From contig NZ_PYAX01000012.1 in assembly GCF_003014735.1 (NCBI RefSeq), forward strand, positions 153,222 through 217,221: a stretch of 64,000 nt of DNA, given 5' to 3'. Numbering within the stretch: position 1 is the stretch's first letter; each line of letters opens with the position of its first letter. This document shows, in pieces, positions 57,218 to 64,000 of this stretch. Both the position numbers and the translations under genes were made by a program. The stretch is from Saccharothrix carnea. Its GTDB lineage: Bacteria > Actinomycetota > Actinomycetes > Mycobacteriales > Pseudonocardiaceae. The notes below the pieces were generated by a model, which was not told the DNA's origin, did not search any database, and saw only the letters and a list, made by a program, of their open reading frames with translations.

Positions 57218-59599
57218 TCACGGGTCGCGGAGCAGGTGGTCGACCGGTGACGCGGCCTCCGTCGTGCGGTGGCGTGCCCGCCAGTGGGCGAGGCTGCGGC
57301 TGGTCGCGGTGGTCTGGACGTGGTCGGGGCCCAGCACGCGTTCCTGGTCGGTGAGCAAGGTGTGCAGTTCCGCGGTCGCGGTGGCGGTGTCGCCGGCTTG
57401 GCCTCGCCAGTGGGCGAGGCTGTGGCGGGTCGTGAGGGTGTGGGGGTGGTCGGGGCCGAGGACGCGCAGTTGGTCGGCGAGCAGGGCCTGGAGTTCCGCG
57501 GCCGCGGTGGCGGTGTCCCCGGTCTCGCCTCGCCAGTGCGCGAGGTTGTGGCGGGTGGTGAACGTGTGGGGGTGGTCGGCACCCAACAGGTTCCGGTAGT
57601 CGCCCAGGAGTGCCTCGAAGTCCGCGACGGCGCTCACGGGGTCTCCGGCTTCGCCCTTCCACCGGGCCAGTTCGTGCCGGACCATCAGCGTGGCGGGGTG
57701 GTCGTGCCCCAGCACCAGCGTGAAGTCGACCAGCAGCACCTCGCACTCCGCCGCCGCCTTCGCCGGGTTCCCGGCTTCGCCCTTCCACCGGGTGATGTTG
57801 GCCCGCGTGTCGAGCGTGTCGGGGTGGTCGGCGCCCAGCACCCGCTGCTGGTCGACCAGCAGCGCCTCCAGTTCCGCCACGGCGCCGGCCGCGTCCCCGG
57901 TTTCACCGCGTCCGGACGCCAGGTCGTTGCGCGTGTCCAGGGTGTCGGGGTCATCGGGACCGAGCACGCGGTGCTGGTCGATCAGCAGTGCTTCCAGTTC
58001 CGCCACGGCACCCGCGGTGTCTCCCGTCTCCCCGCGCCAGTAGGCCAGGTACCACCGTGCGCGCAGCGTGTCCGGGTGGTCCGGGCCGAGTCGGTCCTCG
58101 GCCTGTTCGCGCAGCAGCCGGAAGTGCTCGACGGCGGCGGCGACCTGCCCGCTGCCGCCCAGGGAGACGCCGGCGCGGAACAGCAGGGTGTGGCCTTCCG
58201 GCCGCCAGAGGGCGGGCGCGGTGCAGGCGTGCAGGCTCTCGGTGGCCGAGCGCAGCGCCTGCGCCAGGTCCGGGTCGGTGGTGTCGATGCCCGGCCAGGC
58301 GCCCAGCACCGCGTTGGCGGCGACGTGGGCCAGGTCGTGCAGCTCCGCCGGGGTGAGGGTGTCGCGCACGACGCGTTGCACCATCGCGTGGACCGCGAGC
58401 GTGCGCGCCGGTCGCCTCGTGTCGAGGGTCGCCAGGCTGAGCCGGTGCAGGACCGCGAGGGCGTCGGTCACCGCGTCCCGATCGACGTCACGCCCGACGA
58501 TCGCCGTCAGGTGCGCGAGGACGGCCGTGGTGGTGAAGACCGCCGGCGGTGTGCCGTTGGGGTCGAGCAGACCGGCCAACGCCAACAACGGGCGGGCGGC
58601 GCCCGTGGGCGGGAGCCGGTCGGCCAGGTCGATGGACAGCGACCACGTGGCGGCCACCGTCCGCTCGTGCGGGTCGGGCAGCTCGGCCTGGGTCGGCATC
58701 ACGTCAGCCAGGCTCCTGCGCCGGTCCGCCAGCCGCTCCCGGTACTGCTCGACGGTGAGCAGCGGTTTGTCGGCGATGAACGCCACCGCCTGCGTCAGGG
58801 CCAACGGCAGCCGGCCCAGGTCGTCCGCCAGCCCGCGCAACTGCTCCGGGTCGGTGTCCCGGCGGAGGTCCTCGGGCAGGGCGCCGTCGAGGTAGTCGAA
58901 GGCTTCCCGCTCGGTGAACACGCCCACCTCGACCAACCGGTCACCGCTCCCGGCGAGGGCGGTGTCGCGGCGGCGGGTGGTGATCACGACCTGGCCGACG
59001 GGGCTGTGCGGAGGCCGCAGGTCGCGCAGGTCCGCGGGGGCCTGGACGTCGTCGAGGACGATCAGCCAACGCCGGTCGGTGCCCGCCAACCACGTCCGCA
59101 ACGACCGGGCCGCCTCCTCAGGGGTCCGGTTCGCGATACCGGGGTCCTGTTCCCGCAGGACCTGCCGCGCCACCTCGGCGTAGGCGCTGATGACGGCGTC
59201 ACGGGACAGCGCCGACACCCACACCGCCACGTCCAGCGACCGGTCCCGCCACCACCGCCAGGCGTAGTCGGCCGCGAGCTGCGACTTGCCGACCCCGCCC
59301 AACCCCGACACCACCGTCGCGCCCGACCCGGCACCCACCACCACGGCGGCCCGGCCCACCGACAGCGCCTCGGCCAACTGCGAGCGTGCGGCCCGGTCCT
59401 GGAAGTGGTGGACCACCTGCGGCGGCACGCCGACGCGCACGGGCCACGCCACCCGCGCCGGCGGCAGGGTGACCGCGATCGTGTTGTGCTGGGTGTTGTG
59501 GTCGCCGATCTGGGGACCGAGGTTGCCCCGCACGTCGAACCCGCCCGCCCGCGCCGAGGCGGTCGAGCGGTCGTCCTCGTCCGGCGGCGCCGAGGCCAT
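57218..59599 (-). CDS. NLR-type NB-ARC/TPR protein with N-terminal RHIM-like amyloid motif
   Basis: 793 residues. Residues 26-40 contain PQIGDHNTQHNT, matching the RHIM/BASS-type core [VI]-Q-[VI]-G-x-x-N. The NB-ARC ATPase has Walker A SGLGGVGKSQLA (99-110), Walker B RRWLIVLDDVQ (about 178) and GRLPLALTQAV (about 275). From about 470 to 780 there are seven or so 42-residue TPR units built on 'LGPDHPDTLxTRxxLAxWRGETGD'. This is the plant-NLR-like layout: sensor repeats, switch ATPase, signalling motif. The same GDHNTQ core ends the protein encoded immediately upstream, the expected cell-death effector. The ATG lies 7 bases after the effector stop. Confidence 0.85.
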   Translation of the reverse strand: MASAPPDEDDRSTASARAGGFDVRGNLGPQIGDHNTQHNTIAVTLPPARVAWPVRVGVPPQVVHHFQDRAARSQLAEALSVGRAAVVVGAGSGATVVSGLGGVGKSQLAADYAWRWWRDRSLDVAVWVSALSRDAVISAYAEVARQVLREQDPGIANRTPEEAARSLRTWLAGTDRRWLIVLDDVQAPADLRDLRPPHSPVGQVVITTRRRDTALAGSGDRLVEVGVFTEREAFDYLDGALPEDLRRDTDPEQLRGLADDLGRLPLALTQAVAFIADKPLLTVEQYRERLADRRRSLADVMPTQAELPDPHERTVAATWSLSIDLADRLPPTGAARPLLALAGLLDPNGTPPAVFTTTAVLAHLTAIVGRDVDRDAVTDALAVLHRLSLATLDTRRPARTLAVHAMVQRVVRDTLTPAELHDLAHVAANAVLGAWPGIDTTDPDLAQALRSATESLHACTAPALWRPEGHTLLFRAGVSLGGSGQVAAAVEHFRLLREQAEDRLGPDHPDTLRARWYLAYWRGETGDTAGAVAELEALLIDQHRVLGPDDPDTLDTRNDLASGRGETGDAAGAVAELEALLVDQQRVLGADHPDTLDTRANITRWKGEAGNPAKAAAECEVLLVDFTLVLGHDHPATLMVRHELARWKGEAGDPVSAVADFEALLGDYRNLLGADHPHTFTTRHNLAHWRGETGDTATAAAELQALLADQLRVLGPDHPHTLTTRHSLAHWRGQAGDTATATAELHTLLTDQERVLGPDHVQTTATSRSLAHWRARHRTTEAASPVDHLLRDP

Positions 59600-59606
59600 G
59601 CGGCGG

Positions 59607-60014
59607 TCAGGCGCCGAAGTGGTTGGTCTGGGTGTTGTGGTCGCCGACCTGCACGCCCTTGTTGTCCCGCAACTCCACCCGGTACTTGGTCAGCGCCGGG
59701 TCCTCCGGGTCGACCAGGTCCAGCAGCCTGCGGGCCGCGACGAGCAGCTCGGCCCGTTCCTCGGGGTCGGCCCGGGTCAAGGCGGCTTCGAGTTCGTCGC
59801 GGTGGGTCCCCGGGTCGGCGAGCCGCTCCTCGACCACGGCCTCCACCTCGGCGTCGTCCGCTTCCGCGGTGACCTTGCGGCGCAGCACCCGGCCGGTCGC
59901 GGTCTTGAGCCCCCGGTAGGCGTCCTGGACCGCGGTCGAAGCGGTCTCGCCCGCACCCACCGCCGCGCCCGCGGCCAACGCCAGCAGCACCGGCTCCACG
60001 AACTCCATCACCAC
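59607..60014 (-). CDS. Small helical effector with C-terminal amyloid motif (NLR partner)
   Basis: About 135 residues from a GTG at 60014 with GAAGGGG 7 bases upstream (ATG at 60008 is the alternative). The N-terminus has a hydrophobic stretch (VEPVLLALAAGAAVGAGETA) followed by amphipathic helices (AVQDAYRGLKTATGRVLRRK, then acidic helices ending in LLVAARRLLDLV), reminiscent of small four-helix (Bell-like) membrane-active domains. The C-terminus is GVQVGDHNTQTNHFGA, an RHIM-like amyloid core. In known NLR-associated systems such a protein is triggered by motif templating from the NLR. A 19-base stretch over the motif is identical at DNA level in both genes. Confidence 0.72.
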   Translation of the reverse strand: MVMEFVEPVLLALAAGAAVGAGETASTAVQDAYRGLKTATGRVLRRKVTAEADDAEVEAVVEERLADPGTHRDELEAALTRADPEERAELLVAARRLLDLVDPEDPALTKYRVELRDNKGVQVGDHNTQTNHFGA

Positions 60015-60114
60015 GGCGCCACCCCTTCGTCCCCGGACCGCTCCTCCCCGCCAGTATCTCCACTCCGCGCCCGCCCGGCGCACCAACCCGACCGTGAACC
60101 GCGGGCGTGGCCGG

Positions 60115-61104
60115 TCAGCTGACGCTCTCGGCCAGTTCGACCACCTGTTCCCGGGTGAAACCGGCGGGCACCTGGAGCTGGAACGCCCGACCGTCCGGCA
60201 GGGGGGCCTGCAGCATCCACCGACCGTCCGCCAGGTGGACGAGATCGCCCCGCCGGCCGTTGACGGACACGGGATCCACCGGACGTGAGCCGTCTTCGAG
60301 AACCTCACCGTAATTCGGCACGAGGCTGAGCATGGTGCTCACGTGGATGACTCGGGCCGGCGCGCGCGGGTCCCGCAACGAGGTGACGGCCCCGTCGCCG
60401 TCCGGTCCGGCGTCCTTGAAGGCGAACAGCTCCCAACCGGCCGGGGCGACGCTGATGTCCAGGCTCAACCTCTCCTCCGTGTCGACCAGCGTGTCGGCGA
60501 GCGAGCGCACGGCCTGCTCGTCGGCGTAGTCACCTCTTCCGGTGAGCGTGATCCACCGGCCGGGCGAACGTTCCCAGGTGAGCGACACCGAGTGGTACGC
60601 CGGTTCCTCCTGGTCGACCCGCCCGACCACGGCCGGCTTGCCGGAGTAGGTCGTGTCCCGGCCGCCGTCCGCGCTCGGCCGGCCCTGGTGGGTCATGACG
60701 GTGATGCCGGTCGGTGCTCGGCCGGGCCGCCGGTCGGCGTCGCCGTACACCGCCGCGAACCACCCGGGTTCCGCGGTGAAGCCCGGTTCGGTCACCCCGG
60801 CGGGGATCGGGTCCAGCACCGGCGGCAGCGTCGGCATGTCGAACCGCACCAGCACCGGCGGCTCCTCGGTGGTCGACGGTGGTGTGGGGGTGTCGGTGCT
60901 GTCGGTGGCGACGATCCCGGCGACCACGACGACGGCGGCCGCGGCCGCGATGAGCGCCGTTCGGCGACGGAGGCGGACCGGCTCCACGGCCGCGGGACGG
61001 GCCAGGATCTCGGCCAGCAGGTCGGCGCGGGCCTTGGCCAGGACGTCATCGGACAGGGGGGTCGGCTCCGGGCCGTGTTCACGGAGCGCGCTGACCTCGT
61101 TCAC
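60115..61104 (-). CDS. Membrane-anchored partner of the ECF sigma factor (CU044_5270-like)
   Basis: 329 residues from the GTG at 61104, overlapping the sigma stop. A short cytosolic N-terminus (DDVLAKARADLLAEILARPA) leads to one membrane helix (TALIAAAAAVVVVAGIVATD, about residues 50-69), then a 260-residue extracellular domain with no cysteines or catalytic motif that I recognise. Actinomycete ECF sigma genes are often followed by proteins of this layout that act as anti-sigma or sensing partners; the classical zinc HxxxCxxC motif is absent. Function inferred from coupling. Confidence 0.7.
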   Translation of the reverse strand: MNEVSALREHGPEPTPLSDDVLAKARADLLAEILARPAAVEPVRLRRRTALIAAAAAVVVVAGIVATDSTDTPTPPSTTEEPPVLVRFDMPTLPPVLDPIPAGVTEPGFTAEPGWFAAVYGDADRRPGRAPTGITVMTHQGRPSADGGRDTTYSGKPAVVGRVDQEEPAYHSVSLTWERSPGRWITLTGRGDYADEQAVRSLADTLVDTEERLSLDISVAPAGWELFAFKDAGPDGDGAVTSLRDPRAPARVIHVSTMLSLVPNYGEVLEDGSRPVDPVSVNGRRGDLVHLADGRWMLQAPLPDGRAFQLQVPAGFTREQVVELAESVS

Positions 61105-61715
61105 GGGGTCTCCTCGGTGGTCGGCCGGTGGCCGGTGAGCTGGGTGCGGACCTTGCCGCGGGCGCGGTGCAGCCGGGACCGGACGGTGCCGACCGGAACG
61201 CCCACCGCGGCGGCGATCTCGGCGTAGGACAGCTGCGCGTAGGTCCACAGCAGCAGCACGTCCAGGTCTTCGCGCGACAACGCGGCCAGCGCGACCGCCA
61301 GTTCACCCCGCAACGCCTGGGCGTCGACCCGCCCGGCGACCTCGCCCAGGTCCGTGGTCGACTCGGCGTGCCCGGCGGCACGGCCCAACGCCCGGTACCG
61401 CCGCTCCTCGTCCCGGGCGTGCCTGCGCACCAGGTTGGTGGCGATGCCGAACAGCCAGGCCCGCACCGGCGCGCGTCCCGGGTCGTAGCCGGTGCGGCCG
61501 CGGAACGCGAGCAGGAACGTCTCGCTCATCAGGTCGTCCGCCGGCGTGCCGACCCGGCGGGACAGGTAGCCGTGCACGACCGGCGCGTACCGGTCGAAGA
61601 TCACCGCGAACCGCTCCGGGGTGGCCAACGACTCCAGGAGCAGGTGTTCGTCGGTGACGGCGGGAGGCGACTCCGCCTGCGGCACCGGTTCGGCGGTGGG
61701 TGGTCGCGTGGTCAT
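61101..61715 (-). CDS. ECF-type RNA polymerase sigma factor
   Basis: 204 residues. Region 2 is FAVIFDRYAPVVHGYLSRRV then DDLMSETFLLAFRGRTGYDP; region 4 is AALSREDLDVLLLWTYAQLS, YAEIAAAVGVPVGTVRSRLH and RARGKVR. Size and motifs are standard for extracytoplasmic-function sigma factors. It is coupled to the membrane protein downstream, probably its antagonist. There is no sign that it regulates the polyketide cluster. Confidence 0.92.
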   Translation of the reverse strand: MTTRPPTAEPVPQAESPPAVTDEHLLLESLATPERFAVIFDRYAPVVHGYLSRRVGTPADDLMSETFLLAFRGRTGYDPGRAPVRAWLFGIATNLVRRHARDEERRYRALGRAAGHAESTTDLGEVAGRVDAQALRGELAVALAALSREDLDVLLLWTYAQLSYAEIAAAVGVPVGTVRSRLHRARGKVRTQLTGHRPTTEETP

Positions 61716-61789
61716 GCTCCCTGTTGCCCGAAGTCGCGATCCGGTTCGCCGGACCCGGGCCCGACGCGTCCGGTCGACCGGCTCCCCGG

Positions 61790-62650
61790 TCAGGTGTTCT
61801 CGACGCGGGTCGTGTCGTCGAGCAAGGCGGACGGCAGGTAGTCGGAGACCACGGTGATCGTGATGCCCGCGTCCTGGGCGATCCTGGACAGCGCCAGCGG
61901 GCCCGGCGCGAGGTAGCCGAGAGGGGAGGCGCGGCGTTCCTCGGTGCGTGACCAGTACGTCCGGTGCGCCCGCAACGCCTCGGCCAAGGCGCTGTCGAAC
62001 TCGGCCCCGGCGTCGGCCTTGAGCACGTAGTGGAACAGGGTGAGCTGGGGGAAGTGGAGCAGGTCCGCGGTCTCGCGCTCTTCGCCGCCCGTCAGCGCTT
62101 CCGGTTTGCTGTTGGTCAGGGCCGCGCCCAGGGACTGGCCCACGCCGTCCTCGCGGCGGAAGAACCGCTGGAACACCTCGACCATGTCGAACAGGTACTC
62201 CGGCTGCGGGCCGGACGCGCGCAGCACGTCGAGCGGGAACGCGGCGAGCCGGTCCAGCACGTCCTGCTCCCTCGCCACGATCGCGAGCCAGAGCGTCGTC
62301 AGCCAGTTCTCCGCCGTGGCGTAGTAGACCGGCCCCGTGCCGGAGGTGTTGACCACCTCGTCACCCAGGCGGACCGGGACCAGCGCGCCCTTCTCCGCCG
62401 CCGCGACGGTGAACACGGCCGCGCCGGTGTCCAGCGCGGCACGCAGCGCCAGCCACGTTTCCCGTTCTGCGCCGGCCGGGTCGAGCACCGTCCGGTGGCC
62501 GAGAAGCGACAGGGCGGCGAGGAGTTGCAGGTTGAGCGCGTCGGGATAGCGCTGGATCTTCTCCACGCCCTCCGCGACGTCCTCGGTGAGTTGCCGGATG
62601 GCCCGCTTCGAGGCGTTCGGATAGGTCTTGTGCCGCTCGACTTCGACCAT
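61790..62650 (-). CDS. Imm49-family immunity protein
   Basis: 286 residues. The N-terminus (MVEVERHKTYPNASKRAIRQ, then LTEDVAEGVEKIQRYPDALN) and the mid-section (ETWLALRAALDTGAAVFTVA; PVYYATAENWLTTLWLAIVA) match what I recall of the Imm49 immunity family. Immunity proteins of this group are helical, cytosolic and encoded directly after polymorphic toxins; here the toxin gene ends 22 bases upstream. The protein presumably neutralises the nuclease-like C-terminal domain of that toxin. Confidence 0.8.
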   Translation of the reverse strand: MVEVERHKTYPNASKRAIRQLTEDVAEGVEKIQRYPDALNLQLLAALSLLGHRTVLDPAGAERETWLALRAALDTGAAVFTVAAAEKGALVPVRLGDEVVNTSGTGPVYYATAENWLTTLWLAIVAREQDVLDRLAAFPLDVLRASGPQPEYLFDMVEVFQRFFRREDGVGQSLGAALTNSKPEALTGGEERETADLLHFPQLTLFHYVLKADAGAEFDSALAEALRAHRTYWSRTEERRASPLGYLAPGPLALSRIAQDAGITITVVSDYLPSALLDDTTRVENT

Positions 62651-62672
62651 TGCGGTGCTGCGCCTTTCCGGA

Positions 62673-64000
62673 TCAGGAGGCGGGGGTGATGTCGCGCTGC
62701 CAGCCCATCAGGAATTGTTGGGCGACATATCCGTCGTACACTTCCCGACCGTTCTCCACTCTCACCTTCGCGGTCACCAGGGTGTACTCGACCATACCAT
62801 GCGTGCGGGTGCGCTCCAGTTGCCCGGCGAGGTCGCGGTCGGCTTTGTTGTCGCTCTTCGCGAGTTCGTCGATGTGATTCTTGAAGAACTCGTTGTAGCC
62901 TTCCGTTCGCTTGAAATTCTGGAATTCCTCGGGGGACATGCCGGCCACGTCGTCGCCGTGCCGGTTGCGCAGGAAGTCGTCGATGTCGTGCTCCGACACC
63001 CCGGCCCGCCCGCGCAGGTGGTCGGCGAGCACCTGCGGGTCCCGGGCGCGTTCGAGGATCTTGGCCAGTTCGCGGTCGCTGTCCAGCTTCGCGAGGTGGT
63101 CGTCCACGGCCCGGTCGATGTCGTCGGGCGACATGCCCTGGTCGGCGAGCCGTTTGCGCATGTTCTCCTCGGCCTCGCCGGACAGCGTGGCCGTCTTCAT
63201 GTCGTGGAGCTTCTTGTCCCAGTACTTGTCGTGGCCCTGCTCGACGTATGTGCCGTCGAGCGCCTTGGCCTCGCCCACGGACGCGGACGGGCCCTTGGCC
63301 TCGACCACGGCGTGCCGGCCGTCCGGCAACTCCGCCACGATGTCGAACCGGCCGCTGCCGGCCAGCTGTGCGTCCACCCGGTCGACGTCGCCGTACACGT
63401 CGTCCAGGTAGTGCCGACCGGAGGTCTCGCCCAGCTCTTCGCCGAGTTTGGTCGCCTGGTGCTGGGCGGGCGCGTAGTCGTCGGTGCCCTCAGTGGCCTT
63501 GGCCTCGTCGATCGCCCGGCGGCGGTCGTCGATCAGGTCCTGGTGGCGGTCGACCGTGTCCTGGTCGAGCGTGCCGCGGACGTCCCGGACGTTGTCGTGG
63601 TACGTGGCGGGCTCGGCCGGCGGGCGGTCGTCCTTGAACTTGACCTCGACCTCGTCGAGGTCAAGCTGGGACAGGTCGCGGTCCTTGGGCGGGGTCCAGC
63701 CTTCCGGCACTTCGAGGTCGAGCGCTTTGACGTTGGTGGGCGGGTCCCACCTGTCGGTGCCGGGTGAGCGGGTGACCAGCTCCCAGTCACCGTCCTTGCG
63801 CTGCCGCAGGTAGTAGTGCTCTTTGAGGTAGTCGTTGCTGGCGATCTTGTCGAGCGGTGTCTTCTTGCTGTCCTTGCCCGGCTCGTTCTTCCAGCTGTCG
63901 TCCTTGCCCCGGTCCCGCGCGCCGTCTGCGTCGGTGTGGCCGGTGCGGTGGCTGTCGGGGGTGTTGGGGGCGTAGCCGTCGTCGCCGGTGCGGGTGGTGG
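62673..64000 (-). CDS. Polymorphic toxin C-terminal region, N-terminus cut by window edge
   Basis: The frame is open from 64000 to the stop at 62673, at least 442 residues. The distal part is Asp/Lys/Gly-rich linker (TGDDGYAPNTPDSHRTGHTD), then HYYLRQRKDGDWELVTRSPG, then a long charged region. A restriction-nuclease-like core D-x13-E-x-K is visible in RFDIVAELPDGRHAVVEAKG (about 63347-63288), followed by EQGHDKYWDKKLHDMK. This pattern suggests a PD-(D/E)XK-type toxin domain. The delivery module lies outside the window. The Imm49 gene just downstream supports toxin identity. Confidence 0.7.
   Translation of the reverse strand, partial: TTRTGDDGYAPNTPDSHRTGHTDADGARDRGKDDSWKNEPGKDSKKTPLDKIASNDYLKEHYYLRQRKDGDWELVTRSPGTDRWDPPTNVKALDLEVPEGWTPPKDRDLSQLDLDEVEVKFKDDRPPAEPATYHDNVRDVRGTLDQDTVDRHQDLIDDRRRAIDEAKATEGTDDYAPAQHQATKLGEELGETSGRHYLDDVYGDVDRVDAQLAGSGRFDIVAELPDGRHAVVEAKGPSASVGEAKALDGTYVEQGHDKYWDKKLHDMKTATLSGEAEENMRKRLADQGMSPDDIDRAVDDHLAKLDSDRELAKILERARDPQVLADHLRGRAGVSEHDIDDFLRNRHGDDVAGMSPEEFQNFKRTEGYNEFFKNHIDELAKSDNKADRDLAGQLERTRTHGMVEYTLVTAKVRVENGREVYDGYVAQQFLMGWQRDITPAS

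Noticed and set aside
1..64000. tRNA, rRNA, CRISPR, insertion sequence or integrase
   Set aside because: No cloverleaf, no spaced identical repeats, no transposase- or integrase-like protein was recognised on either strand.

Overview
The window is high-GC actinomycete DNA: GTG/ATG starts, short SD-led operons with 4-base stop/start overlaps, Tat and Sec exported proteins, a PknB-type kinase, NB-ARC/TPR regulators, SARP regulators and an ECF sigma factor. Gene content resembles the Saccharothrix/Actinosynnema/Lentzea part of the Pseudonocardiaceae; that placement is inference. About 36 kb (roughly 19.5-55.8 kb) is an aromatic (type II) polyketide gene cluster that also encodes an amino-deoxysugar pathway.

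Left flank (1-18 kb). A truncated VOC protein, an exported M23-type peptidase, an exported GH43-type protein, a degenerate GC-rich repeat tract, a Tat-exported repeat protein and an NB-ARC/TPR regulator lead to a single-module iterative-looking type I PKS of 2346 aa (KS-AT-DH-ER-KR-ACP-hydrolase). It is translationally coupled to a Baeyer-Villiger-type flavin monooxygenase. A Ser/Thr kinase, a decayed NB-ARC/TPR pseudogene and a Cml-type efflux pump separate this two-gene locus from the main cluster.

Main cluster (19.5-55.8 kb). The core is KSalpha-CLF-ACP, a three-gene acetyl/acyl-CoA carboxylase (fused AccD-AccA, BCCP, biotin carboxylase), an ActIII-like C-9 ketoreductase, an ActVII-like didomain aromatase/cyclase and an ActIV-like metallo-beta-lactamase-fold cyclase. 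A second didomain aromatase/cyclase lies at the left edge. Tailoring genes follow the benzoisochromanequinone pattern: an ActVI-1-like 3-hydroxyacyl-CoA dehydrogenase, an ActVA-5-like flavin hydroxylase with an ActVB-like flavin reductase, an MDR reductase, a luciferase-like oxidoreductase, SDRs and three SnoaL-like proteins. A copper oxidase with a membrane partner is also present. The sugar genes are RmlA, NDP-hexose 2,3-dehydratase, 3-ketoreductase, the PLP/[2Fe-2S] 3-dehydratase with His in place of Lys, a SpnR-like 4-aminotransferase and an N,N-dimethyltransferase. This is the set used for D-forosamine; only the 4,6-dehydratase is missing. One glycosyltransferase is present. The likely product is an aromatic polyketide, probably pyranonaphthoquinone-like, carrying a dimethylamino-tetradeoxysugar (inference).

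Regulation. Two divergent SARPs sit in the cluster. By eye I find a repeated promoter architecture ahead of most cluster transcription units: two heptamers related to TCGAGCG exactly 11 bp apart (once 22), then 8 bp, then a -10 hexamer such as GACGCT, GACGAT or GACAAT. This is the ActII-ORF4/DnrI-type arrangement and defines a candidate SARP regulon. A MerR/SoxR-like operator with a 19-bp promoter spacer lies just after the glycosyltransferase.

Right flank (56-64 kb). A luciferase-like monooxygenase is followed by an NB-ARC/TPR NLR whose N-terminus shares an RHIM-like amyloid motif (Q-[IV]-G-D-H-N-T-Q) with the C-terminus of a small helical protein encoded immediately upstream: a candidate amyloid-signalling cell-death or defence pair. 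An ECF sigma factor with a membrane partner and an Imm49-like immunity gene paired with a truncated polymorphic toxin complete the window. No rRNA, tRNA, CRISPR array, transposase or integrase was seen.
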